From positions 42,874 through 106,873 of the forward strand of contig CACZZZ010000014.1 of assembly GCA_902785825.1 (NCBI GenBank): a stretch of DNA of 64,000 bases, given 5' to 3'. The translations under genes were made by a program, and so were the position numbers. Source of the DNA: an uncultured Bacteroidia bacterium (GTDB lineage: Bacteria; Bacteroidota; Bacteroidia; Bacteroidales; UBA932). The stretch's first letter is position 1; every line of letters begins with the position of its first letter. The notes below the pieces were generated by a model, which was given only the letters and a program-made list of their open reading frames with translations, did not search any database and had not been told where the DNA came from. This document shows, piece by piece, positions 25,215 to 34,132 of the stretch.

Positions 25215-27176
25215 ATGAAAAGACTGGCACTTATCATGACAGCCGCTTTGGCGGCATTCGCCTCTTGCGAGGCACCGGCCCCTAAGGAAGCGGCCGAGGC
25301 ATCCCTCTACAGCAACCACAAACCCTACACCCGCTGGTGGTGGTTCTCTTCCGAAATCGACAAGAAGGATGTCCGGGATCAACTTATCTGGCTCAAAGAT
25401 CATGAGTTCGGAGGAGTGGAGATCGCCTGGGTGTATCCCATGTTCCTCAAAACTGACACTCCCCACCCCGATTTCCTTTCACCCGAGTGGAGCGAACCCG
25501 TCGTCTATGCCAAGAAAGTGGCTGATTCCCTGGGACTTGGATGCGACTACACCTACGGTACACTTTGGCCATTCAGCGATGTTGACCTTCCGGAAGGTGA
25601 CCAGACCCGCACCTATTCCGACTCCGTCGAAGTCGCCCGCAGACCCTTGACCTGGGACCATCCAAAAGAGGCCAGGATCCTGAACCATCTGGACAAGGAG
25701 GCCTTCGGTAGATATGCCCAGAAGATGGACAAAGGTCTTGGAGACGCCTACAAAGGATCCAAATCAGGAATATTCGTTGACTCATGGGAGGTTGAGACCG
25801 ATTATCTCTGGACCCCGGGTTTCGGAGAAGCATTCAAGAATCAGCATGGCTACGACATCGAGCCGTACATGAAGGACCGCACCCTCAAGGACAAAGCCAA
25901 CGCAGACGTGCTTTACGACTACATGAAAACCATGTCAGGATACGTTCTGGACGAGTTCTACATTCCTTTCGCTGAAAACGCCAAGGCCAACGGTGGTTTC
26001 TCCAGAGCCCAGTGCGGAGGAGCGCCAACGGATCTGCTTACCGCTTTCACTGTCGTGGATATTCCGGAAACGGAAGCCATTCTGTATGAGCCTTGTTTCA
26101 GCAAGATAGCGGCCTCGGCCGCCACTTTGGCAAGCAAAGACGCCGTCACTTCGGAGACATTCACCTGCATGTACGGCTGGACAAGCCTGAGGTACAAGAA
26201 CGGCCATGGCCAAAGCCCCCACCAGGGGAAGGAGCAGATCGCCGACTTGAAACTCGTCTGCGACGCCTTGTTCGCGACCGGAACCAACCAGATTATCTGG
26301 CACGGATTCGCCTTCAACAAGGTCGGAAGACTCGACAACTGGTTCTACACCACCTGCCAGGTCAGCACCAGGGAAGAGGATAACCTCTCCGGAGAAGAGC
26401 TGACCAAGTTCAACCGCTACATGACGACCGTCTCTGACTACATGCGCTCTGGCCGCAACTACAGCGACGTGGCCGTTTACATACCAATGGAAGACGCCTG
26501 GATGGGCGGGCCATATCCCAAAGAAGTCACCGACAAGATGGCTTGGGCTCTTGGGGAATATGAGATGCGTTACATTGTGACCCCTGAATTCCTTAAAGGA
26601 AGACAGCCTCTTTGGGTCAACGGCCATTTCCTCTCCTCAGCTGAATATAGCCAGGAAGGCCTTCGCTGCGGTGACGCCCTGTTCCAGTCCCTCTACATAG
26701 ATGTCGATCACATGGATTATTCCTCCCTAAAGAGCATCTTGAGGCTTGCCGGGCAAGGTCTTCCCGTCTGTGTGGCAAAAAGGCCGGTGGAGCCAGGCAA
26801 GGTCAAACATGCTGATTATGACTCACTTCTGGACCAGCTCATGGCACTACCTACTGTCTCGTCCGAGCAGGCCGTGATCCCTGGGAAGCCGCTTGTCGAA
26901 GGAACGGATATTCCCGACTTCTGGTGCCGTGAAGACGGAGGAAAGATGTATCTTTTCTTCGCCAATCCGATGACCTCAACTGTCAGCTATCCAATGGAAT
27001 ACGCTAACGCCTTTAACGATAAGGGATCCCTAAGGAAGGTTACGATCAACCACCACGGAAGGAGCGATATTGTAGATCTCAAGTTCAATCCGATGGAATC
27101 GGTATTGATCGAGGCGAGTGCGAAGGGTGTCAGACAAATCCCTCTGGACTACATTCCCCAGAGGCTTCCAGAATAA
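25215..27176 (+). CDS. GH106-like putative glycoside hydrolase lipoprotein
   Basis: 653 residues from ATG 25215 (MKRLALIMTAALAAFASC, lipobox with Cys18). The mature N-terminus KPYTRWWWFSSEIDKKDVRDQLIWLKDHEFGGVEIAW is the opening of the GH106 alpha-L-rhamnosidase/glycosyl-hydrolase-like family: a WWW segment, then a TIM-barrel strand ending GGVEI. Later barrel-like segments include GIFVDSWEVETDYLWTPGF and TSETFTCMYGW, whose acidic residues could be catalytic. Most GH106 proteins exceed 900 residues; this one lacks a C-terminal beta-sandwich. Rhamnose cleavage is plausible given the two GH78 genes nearby, but not proven. Confidence 0.65.
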   Translation: MKRLALIMTAALAAFASCEAPAPKEAAEASLYSNHKPYTRWWWFSSEIDKKDVRDQLIWLKDHEFGGVEIAWVYPMFLKTDTPHPDFLSPEWSEPVVYAKKVADSLGLGCDYTYGTLWPFSDVDLPEGDQTRTYSDSVEVARRPLTWDHPKEARILNHLDKEAFGRYAQKMDKGLGDAYKGSKSGIFVDSWEVETDYLWTPGFGEAFKNQHGYDIEPYMKDRTLKDKANADVLYDYMKTMSGYVLDEFYIPFAENAKANGGFSRAQCGGAPTDLLTAFTVVDIPETEAILYEPCFSKIAASAATLASKDAVTSETFTCMYGWTSLRYKNGHGQSPHQGKEQIADLKLVCDALFATGTNQIIWHGFAFNKVGRLDNWFYTTCQVSTREEDNLSGEELTKFNRYMTTVSDYMRSGRNYSDVAVYIPMEDAWMGGPYPKEVTDKMAWALGEYEMRYIVTPEFLKGRQPLWVNGHFLSSAEYSQEGLRCGDALFQSLYIDVDHMDYSSLKSILRLAGQGLPVCVAKRPVEPGKVKHADYDSLLDQLMALPTVSSEQAVIPGKPLVEGTDIPDFWCREDGGKMYLFFANPMTSTVSYPMEYANAFNDKGSLRKVTINHHGRSDIVDLKFNPMESVLIEASAKGVRQIPLDYIPQRLPE

Positions 27177-27181
27177 GCCTT

Positions 27182-28099
27182 TCAGCGCTTTCCGGCCAGA
27201 ATAACTCCGGCGAGGATAGCGGCCGAGCCGATCAAAGACATCGTGGTCATTCTCTCCCCGAGGATGACCGCGGCTGTTATAAGGGTAAACACCGGATTGA
27301 GATAAACATAGTTCGTGGAAGTAACATTGCCAAGTTTAGACATGGCGACATTCCAGGCCACGAAACAAGCCAACGAGGCTATAAGCCCGAGGAACAGCAA
27401 GTTGAGATAGACTACCGGCTGGCTGAGGATGGAGACGGAGAATGAGTCGGCGGACCCGGCGAGGAACGGGATAATTGTCAGCAGCCCGTAGAAGAACACC
27501 TTCCTGGTGGCCATCAAAGCGCCATAATCCTTTGTCATCTGCCCCATAAACATGCTGTAGAGAGCCCAACACAAAGCGGCTCCTATAGACAGGAGATCCC
27601 CTTTCAGGGAAAGCTCCACGCTTGATCCTTCGAATAGGACCATGGCCATACCGACAAGAGCGAGCAGGGTGCCTCCGACGAGCGGGAATCCTAATTTGAC
27701 ATCTTCAAGGCCATCAGCGAACCTCCCCTTGAGGAACTTTCTGGCAATCAGCGTGAATAACGCCGTGAAGACCGGAGCGACGCAGACAAGGAAGGCCACA
27801 CTGCTGGCCTGGGCGTACGCCAGGGCGGTATTCTCGGTCAAGAAATAGAAAGATCCTCCTGTTATTCCCAAAAACAGGAACACAAGCTCATCCGCCCAAC
27901 CTCGGGAAAACAATCTGGTCTCTCCTTTGCCGACGCAAAGCACCCAGATTCCGGCATAGGCAAGAGCGAAACGGACGGCGAAGATCGCTGCCGGATTCAT
28001 TCCCGCGTTAATCAACGTCTTGGTGCAGACAAAGGTCACTCCCCAGACCGCCACCACGGCCAGTGCGAGAAGATGGAACAATGCTTTTCTTGAGGACAT
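27182..28099 (-). CDS. EamA/DMT family transporter
   Basis: 305 residues with ten hydrophobic segments arranged as two EamA repeats (about 8-145 and 158-303), the drug/metabolite transporter fold. Typical features are VVAVWGVTFVCTKTLI at the start and LNPVFTLITAAVILGERMT in the second repeat. Substrate unknown. It is convergent with the GH106-like gene. Confidence 0.88.
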   Translation of the reverse strand: MSSRKALFHLLALAVVAVWGVTFVCTKTLINAGMNPAAIFAVRFALAYAGIWVLCVGKGETRLFSRGWADELVFLFLGITGGSFYFLTENTALAYAQASSVAFLVCVAPVFTALFTLIARKFLKGRFADGLEDVKLGFPLVGGTLLALVGMAMVLFEGSSVELSLKGDLLSIGAALCWALYSMFMGQMTKDYGALMATRKVFFYGLLTIIPFLAGSADSFSVSILSQPVVYLNLLFLGLIASLACFVAWNVAMSKLGNVTSTNYVYLNPVFTLITAAVILGERMTTMSLIGSAAILAGVILAGKR

Positions 28100-28148
28100 T
28101 CTGTTAAATTAGCGCCGTCAATATACGAAAAATCCATATCTTTACGTC

Positions 28149-28913
28149 ATGAAAAAAACAACCCTCACACTTATCGCCACCATTCTGGCGGCCATATTTT
28201 CACTTTCCGGCCATAATCTCCAGGCCCAAGGGAAACGTGTCGTTTTCATAGGAGACTCAATCACTGACGGTAACTGGGGCTGCGTGTACGGATATAAACC
28301 CACTTCCGCTGAGAGGAGCCAGACGGACTTCAACCATATTTATGGCCACAGCTACATGATGCTCGTAGCCACCGATTTCCAAAGCAAGAAACCCAAGGCA
28401 GGTTACCGGTTCTTCAACCGCGGCTTCAGCGGCCACAAGTTATCTGACTTGGAAGGCCGTTGGAAGGAAGATGTCCTTGATCTCAAGCCTGATGTCGTGT
28501 CGGTCCTAATAGGTGTCAACGACATGGGGAACTACTTCAATGTCAAGCCTGGGGAGCGTTCCGCTTTTGATTTTGACTCTTGGAAAGAGCGTTACCGCGC
28601 CCTGCTTATGAAGACCAGGGAACAGAACCCGGCGGTGAAACTGGTCCTCTGTACGCCGTTCCTGGCAAAGGAAGGCTCAACCGGTCGTCGGGTTGATTAC
28701 GACGAGCGGAAAGAGATGGTCTCCCACTTGGCCGGAATAGTCCGGGAACTCGCTTCAGAGACCGGAGCGACCCTCGTCCCCTTCGACGAGCTCTTCGCGA
28801 AACTCATAGAGAAAGAGCCTGAGCCCTGCTACTGGATCTGGGACGGGGTCCACCCGACACCCGCCGGCCACCGCCGCATGGCCAACCTCTGGGAAAAGAA
28901 AGTCCGCCTCTGA
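28149..28913 (+). CDS. secreted SGNH/GDSL hydrolase (possible carbohydrate acetylesterase)
   Basis: 254 residues with signal peptide MKKTTLTLIATILAAIFSLSG... cut near AQG. VVFIGDSITDGNWG has nucleophile Ser37, NRGFSGHKLSDL is block II, SVLIGVNDMGNYF has the Asn, and IWDGVHPTPAGHRRM supplies Asp and His. The pattern fits rhamnogalacturonan-acetylesterase-like SGNH enzymes. It is flanked by a DMT transporter and the GH31-GH78 fusion, which supports a role in deacetylating a rhamnose-rich glycan. A TATCTTTA box ends only four bases before the ATG, suggesting a very short leader. Confidence 0.87.
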   Translation: MKKTTLTLIATILAAIFSLSGHNLQAQGKRVVFIGDSITDGNWGCVYGYKPTSAERSQTDFNHIYGHSYMMLVATDFQSKKPKAGYRFFNRGFSGHKLSDLEGRWKEDVLDLKPDVVSVLIGVNDMGNYFNVKPGERSAFDFDSWKERYRALLMKTREQNPAVKLVLCTPFLAKEGSTGRRVDYDERKEMVSHLAGIVRELASETGATLVPFDELFAKLIEKEPEPCYWIWDGVHPTPAGHRRMANLWEKKVRL

Positions 28914-28918
28914 AGCCT

Positions 28919-31900
28919 TTATATCCGGGCCTGGAAGTGGTGCTGGCCGCCGGTGATGACCGTAGGGGCGGATTCGCCGGGGATATAGACTTCAGTACGA
29001 ATGCCTTCCGGGACCTCGACATCCCATTTGAAGACTCCGTCTTCCACCTTCCAGGAACTGGAGATCCTGCCCCGAACCGAATCGTAGGAGCAATCGACAT
29101 ATTCAAGTCCGGAGATAGGATAAGGCCTTAACTCTATCTCTGCGAATCCTGGCTTTAAAGGCCGTATCCCCGCCAGGTACTCATATTCCCAAGTAATCAG
29201 GTCGCCGAGGAGCATCACATGATTGCCGGAGTTCATAGCCGGATCGGCGGTGTCTCCGTTCCAGAGCTCCCAGATCGTGGTAGCCCCGCGGGCGGCCATA
29301 TATCCCCAGGAGGGATAGGTGGTGTCGGAAGCGATCTTCAGGGCGAGATCCGGACGGCCATATTCGGTCAGAGTCCTCATGAGCACTTGTATGCCAATGA
29401 CTCCCGAGCTGACATGCCCTCCGAACTCATTCTCGGTCTTATCCACCAAAGAGGCGAAAACCCTCTTCTGCTCCTCTCTTGGTACAAGCCCGAACCAAAG
29501 TGCCAACAAGTTGGCTGTCACGGTGTTATTGTCGTAATATCCTCCCTGCTGATTATAATAGACACGGTTGAAGGCCTCCGTACAGGCCTTCCTCTCCGCT
29601 TCAAAATACTCCACATCCCCTGGATACCCGGCGACCGGAGCGAGTTCCGTCATGACCTGACAATAATGGACATAATACGGAGTAGCTATCACAGCAGGGG
29701 CAGTGATACGTGTAGGATCCTGGGAATGAATCATTTCCAAAGACTCCGGAGGCATGCACCAGTCCCCGTAGTTGTCTTTGGTCATGATCCCATCCACCAT
29801 GTATCTCTCCTTCATGTAGGCGAGCCATTTCTTCATCGAGGGATAGTGCTTCACGACGACCTCCTCGTCTCCAAAACGCTGGTAAAGCATCCGGGCAGCG
29901 TCAATGAACAGTCCAGGCCAAGTCATATTGTCTGGACGCACGGTCCAGAAATTGGGAGCCACGCTCGGCAGCTGTCCCTCCTCGTTCTGTTCCGTGGCGA
30001 TGTCGTCAAGCCATTTGGCGTAAAGGGCATGGTTATCGAATATCCAGCTCTCACCGTAGCAACCCGTTGCCCTGTCTCCAAGCCAGCCCATTCGCTCGTC
30101 CCGTTGCGGGCAGTCGGTAGGCATTCCGCGATAATTGCCCCGGATTCCCCAGAAAGCGTTCTTATAAACCTGATTAATAACAGGATCCGAACATTCGAAA
30201 TGACCGGTCGTGGCCATCTTGTCATATATTACCTGCCCTTCGAAATCCTCAAGGGAGGGCTCGTACGACAGCCCGCTGACCTCAACGAACCTGAATCCAT
30301 GATACACGAACAACGGATGCCAGACAAACTCCCGATCATCCCCGGCGATGTAATAATCCCTCGCCTTGGCCGTACGAAGATTCTCGGTGTAAAGCTCACC
30401 ATTCTCCTGAAGGGTCTCAGCAAAACGCATTTTAAGGGTGTCACCCCGATTCATTGAAGCCCTGACCTGAAGCCATCCGACCATGTTCTGACCCATGTCG
30501 AGAATATAACGTCCTCCACTTAACCGATTGATCGCCACCGGCTTAACCACATCCTGAACCTCGATGTTGGGATTAGGCTGCGGAGTAAGCTTGCCATAAG
30601 GTGCCTCGGCAGCCTCAGCCTGATGCCAGGCGCTGTCGTCAAACGAAGGATCGAGCCATCCGTCCAGTTCCATCCTCGCGTCATAGATCTCACCGTCATA
30701 TTCATTGTTGGAGCGGATCGGCCCATCAACCGTCGCCTTCCAATCCTTACCACTAAGAATCCTCTGGACACTGCCGTCTGAATACTTGATCTCAAGCTGG
30801 AAAAGAAGGCAAGGGAGCTGCTTGTCGTAATGCTTTGTCGTGTTGCCCGAGCTTAAATTTACCCTGACCCCCGGGAAACGCCCCGTACCGAGGATTACTC
30901 CGACGGCATTACTCCCCTTTCGCAAAAGCCCGGTCACATCGAAACTATTGTAATACACTGTCTTATCATAGTTGGAGACAGTCGGCGAAAGGACTTGCGC
31001 CCCTCCGACTTTATGCCCGTTGACATAAGCCTCATAGAGTCCAAGACCACAGATGTGCATCCTGGCTTGGGCAATTTTCTTTCCGGACTCGAATTCAGCG
31101 CGAAGATACCTCGCCGGAAGCGAGACGTCCCCTGTCCGCACATCTTCAGGAGAGTTAATCCCTATCCACGAAGCTTCCCACTTTACGGACGGTTCCCGGA
31201 TGACAACCTGGCAAGGTTTGGACGTCTTTCCGGTGATTTTGGATTTCCCTGTCACAGGATTGAACCTCACCCTGCAGTCGCTGTAAGAAGTCCCGTCACC
31301 ATCCGGCAGATGAAGGGTCACGTCGATGGGATCCTTACCGGGAACTATCTGAATATCAAAATGATCGCCCTTATCCATCGGAATTACGGATCCGACGCGG
31401 ACATAAAGCGGGAACTCATCGAGGGAATATTCATTCTCTACAACCGTGCCTCCGGCAAGGCACTCTCCCGATTCCCATTCAATCCAATCGTCCCCTTCGG
31501 GAAGGGTGAAGGAGACATGGGAGTCGTAATCCGTGATCGCCTTGGTGAAAATATCCGGCCCGAAACGGTGGCTCTCCTGCTCGAAATCAACATCCCGAAG
31601 CAGAGTGCCGCCATTCAGATGAGCGTCAACGATTGTGGAAAAGATGTACGGGACAAGTTTCTTGTGGAGAAGTACCACGTCACGATAAATCTTACCTGCC
31701 TCCTCACCGTGCCACCATGCGAGATGGTTCTCAAACGGCTTATTGGCACCTCCGTTAACCATGCCTGCCGTAAGGGCTCCGAACTGTGCGTACCTTATGA
31801 GCTGCTCCTTGCCGGGAGCCGCTCCGTTGAATCCGCCCACCTCTGTACCGACTGCACCGTAGCCATGTTCCGCTGAGGTGTAAATATTCTTGATCTGGGC

Positions 31901-32695
31901 TTTAAGACCCTGCCATTCTCCGGAGAAATCACCGCACCAGCCAAGACTAAGCTTGTTTTTGCTGGCGTTATCCGCATCTCCCTGGAATGAATACGGTCTG
32001 GCCAGAATCATTCCCATGCCAGGACGACGGCTATTCACATAGTCGTACATGGCGTCATAGTAGAAATGCCTGTATTCCTTATTGGACATTCCCCCTATGC
32101 TGGTCACGACAGGCTCAGGAATGCTCAATTCTCCCTGGTCAACCTTGAAGCCATACACCCCTCCTTCCATCACCTTGTCAAGCTGTGAATACCACCATGC
32201 GGTAGCCTCCGGATTCGTGAAATCGACATGAACTCCCGTGCCCTTCCACCAATTGTAAGGATTTCCACCATTCACAACGAATCCATTGGAAACCGCCTCG
32301 TCATAATTGGAACTTTTATCTACCGGGCAATCCGCACTGACGGTATTCACGCAGCCAGTCAGCCAAAGGATCGAATGGACACCCTTGTCGAGAAGGCCGG
32401 AAGTCAGTTTCTGCGGCTCCGGATAACGGTTCGTGTCCCATGTGAAATTGTTGTAACTAGTGGACCAAGGGCTGTCTATAATGACTCCATTAACCGGGAT
32501 TCCTCTCTCCAAATACCCGTCAACCAAACGGTTCACAGCATCCTGAGTGTTGAACTCATCCTCCCAGACAATATGCCCTAACGCCCACGCCGGGGTAACG
32601 GGAATATTATTTATATCCGACTCGGAATTGACTATCGCGCACGAACCTGCCAGAACCACCAGCAAGGCGGGCAGCATCCATTTTAAAGCTTTCAT
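28919..32695 (-). CDS. GH31-GH78 fusion glycoside hydrolase (lipoprotein)
   Basis: 1258 residues from ATG 32695 (MKALKWMLPALLVVLAGSC, lipobox Cys19); a longer start at 32755 adds residues unlike a signal. Residues about 30-500 are a GH31 barrel: PAWALGHIVWEDEFNTQDAV, GVIIDSPW, HVDFTNPEATAWW, YGFKVDQGE with the nucleophile Asp186, and LGWCGDFSGEWQGL with the likely acid/base Asp256, then the proximal beta-domain. The N-terminal beta-sandwich that normally precedes a GH31 barrel is missing. Residues about 503-1258 are a complete GH78: WEASWIGI, ICGLGLYEAYVNGHKVG, LDMGQNMVGWLQV, and TDCPQRDERMGWLGD (about 860-874), ending with the C-terminal sandwich. It probably removes an alpha-hexose and an adjacent alpha-rhamnose from one glycan. 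Confidence 0.92.
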   Translation of the reverse strand: MKALKWMLPALLVVLAGSCAIVNSESDINNIPVTPAWALGHIVWEDEFNTQDAVNRLVDGYLERGIPVNGVIIDSPWSTSYNNFTWDTNRYPEPQKLTSGLLDKGVHSILWLTGCVNTVSADCPVDKSSNYDEAVSNGFVVNGGNPYNWWKGTGVHVDFTNPEATAWWYSQLDKVMEGGVYGFKVDQGELSIPEPVVTSIGGMSNKEYRHFYYDAMYDYVNSRRPGMGMILARPYSFQGDADNASKNKLSLGWCGDFSGEWQGLKAQIKNIYTSAEHGYGAVGTEVGGFNGAAPGKEQLIRYAQFGALTAGMVNGGANKPFENHLAWWHGEEAGKIYRDVVLLHKKLVPYIFSTIVDAHLNGGTLLRDVDFEQESHRFGPDIFTKAITDYDSHVSFTLPEGDDWIEWESGECLAGGTVVENEYSLDEFPLYVRVGSVIPMDKGDHFDIQIVPGKDPIDVTLHLPDGDGTSYSDCRVRFNPVTGKSKITGKTSKPCQVVIREPSVKWEASWIGINSPEDVRTGDVSLPARYLRAEFESGKKIAQARMHICGLGLYEAYVNGHKVGGAQVLSPTVSNYDKTVYYNSFDVTGLLRKGSNAVGVILGTGRFPGVRVNLSSGNTTKHYDKQLPCLLFQLEIKYSDGSVQRILSGKDWKATVDGPIRSNNEYDGEIYDARMELDGWLDPSFDDSAWHQAEAAEAPYGKLTPQPNPNIEVQDVVKPVAINRLSGGRYILDMGQNMVGWLQVRASMNRGDTLKMRFAETLQENGELYTENLRTAKARDYYIAGDDREFVWHPLFVYHGFRFVEVSGLSYEPSLEDFEGQVIYDKMATTGHFECSDPVINQVYKNAFWGIRGNYRGMPTDCPQRDERMGWLGDRATGCYGESWIFDNHALYAKWLDDIATEQNEEGQLPSVAPNFWTVRPDNMTWPGLFIDAARMLYQRFGDEEVVVKHYPSMKKWLAYMKERYMVDGIMTKDNYGDWCMPPESLEMIHSQDPTRITAPAVIATPYYVHYCQVMTELAPVAGYPGDVEYFEAERKACTEAFNRVYYNQQGGYYDNNTVTANLLALWFGLVPREEQKRVFASLVDKTENEFGGHVSSGVIGIQVLMRTLTEYGRPDLALKIASDTTYPSWGYMAARGATTIWELWNGDTADPAMNSGNHVMLLGDLITWEYEYLAGIRPLKPGFAEIELRPYPISGLEYVDCSYDSVRGRISSSWKVEDGVFKWDVEVPEGIRTEVYIPGESAPTVITGGQHHFQARI

Positions 32696-32760
32696 TTTGA
32701 GCTTGTTTCTTTTCTTTAACCCAATAAAATTAGTAAATTTACATCCAAGACACAAATATC

Positions 32761-34104
32761 ATGAGAAAACTAACCATAATCGCCTTACTGCTTTCCGCAG
32801 GGCTCACACTGTTGGCGTCTAATGATGTCCCACCTGTTGATCAAATAATAACCCCTGAGACTTTCGGTTGCGTCGGAGATGGAGTCACGGACGACACGGA
32901 AGCACTTCAGAAAGCTTTCGATTTCTGCCTCGCGAACAATCGGCAACTGATAGCCCATAAAGGGAAAACTTATGCCGTGTCTAGAACCATTATGGCGCAC
33001 ACCGAATCCGACATACAGATCGATTTCGGCGGAGCGGTCATCAAGGCGATCAAGCCCATGGAGCATATCCTAGACCTCGACAACTATGATATTCCCGACA
33101 AGATAGCCCACAGTAGCGTCGTGAATAACCTTGTCCTGGATTGCGATTCGATGAGCGGTGGAGTGTATTGCCCGCGTGCGAGCAAAATCTCCTTCAACTT
33201 CCTGATGGTACGCAATTGCGAGTTGAAGGCGTTCAGGGTCGTGAAAGGATATGAAGTGTTCGTGACCAACTCTCACATCCATTGCACCACCGGTCCTCAG
33301 AGCTATGGAATTTACATGGACACAGGCGATTGCCATTTTGACAATATCGTCATAATCAACGCCCACACCGCCATTTTCCAGCTGACCAGCATTAATTTCT
33401 TCGATAAGATTCACTCTTGGCTCTCCAAGAACGTGGAAGGTAGTGTATTCTTACATCTGGTGGACGGTCTCGCCCACCTCGAGCAGTCATATTGCGATAC
33501 CGCGGAAAAAGGATATGTCATCGACGGGCCTTCAGTGCTGAGGCTGGTCGGTTGTTATTATTACAATAATCCCCGCTGTTACGACAGCCCCAACCCTCCG
33601 GTCATATTCCACTTCACGAGGCCCGAGCTTACAAAGCAGGCTACGATCTCTCTCGAAGGCACCAGCTTCAACACAGGTGGGCTTGATGTGAGGATTAGTA
33701 ACGAGGAAGACCACCGCATCCAGATATCCCACTGCTTCTTCAATCCAGGAATTAGCGGGAATGTAGGCAAATTCAACTTGACGCCGGCCGAAGGTGTGGA
33801 GTTCCGCCGCTCTTACGGGGTGATGGGAGACAACACAAGGTTCTCCACTCCTGCCAGCGAGGCTAACAAGCTCGTCATCGACGCTGACATCACAGCCCCG
33901 GTGAAAGGTTCTGTCACAATAGCCACGATCCCGGCCTCCTTCGCTCCTTCCACAGACCAGTATGGCATCTCAACGCTAATCGGTTCCAAGGGTGAGACCA
34001 TCGCGGTACCCGTCCAGGTCGCTCCATCCGGAAGTGTCACGTTCCAATGCCCTTCCAAGCTCAAACCGGTTAGGATTGTCCTCGAGATGGAATACGTCCA
34101 ATAA
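32761..34104 (+). CDS. secreted right-handed beta-helix protein (pectate lyase superfamily)
   Basis: 447 residues; signal peptide MRKLTIIALLLSAGLTLLAS. ITPETFGCVGDGVTDDTEALQKAFDFC (about 31-57) is the pectate_lyase_3/GH28-related signature that opens a parallel beta-helix. Helix-like repeats follow (VNNLVLDCDS, VRNCELKAF, VTNSHIHC, FDNIVIINAHTAIF). A small C-terminal beta-domain ends the protein. No catalytic triad of Asp as in GH28 is clear, so lyase, hydrolase or binding function is open. It is divergent from the fusion gene and forms a pair with the GH20-like gene. Confidence 0.8.
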   Translation: MRKLTIIALLLSAGLTLLASNDVPPVDQIITPETFGCVGDGVTDDTEALQKAFDFCLANNRQLIAHKGKTYAVSRTIMAHTESDIQIDFGGAVIKAIKPMEHILDLDNYDIPDKIAHSSVVNNLVLDCDSMSGGVYCPRASKISFNFLMVRNCELKAFRVVKGYEVFVTNSHIHCTTGPQSYGIYMDTGDCHFDNIVIINAHTAIFQLTSINFFDKIHSWLSKNVEGSVFLHLVDGLAHLEQSYCDTAEKGYVIDGPSVLRLVGCYYYNNPRCYDSPNPPVIFHFTRPELTKQATISLEGTSFNTGGLDVRISNEEDHRIQISHCFFNPGISGNVGKFNLTPAEGVEFRRSYGVMGDNTRFSTPASEANKLVIDADITAPVKGSVTIATIPASFAPSTDQYGISTLIGSKGETIAVPVQVAPSGSVTFQCPSKLKPVRIVLEMEYVQ

Positions 34105-34132
34105 TCATTTATCACAACAAGATTTCACGAAT

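Noticed and set aside
29219..30457. A 412-codon open frame on the plus strand
   Set aside because: It is antisense to the GH78 half of the fusion gene, which has clear family motifs. Its translation has no recognisable domain or signal peptide.
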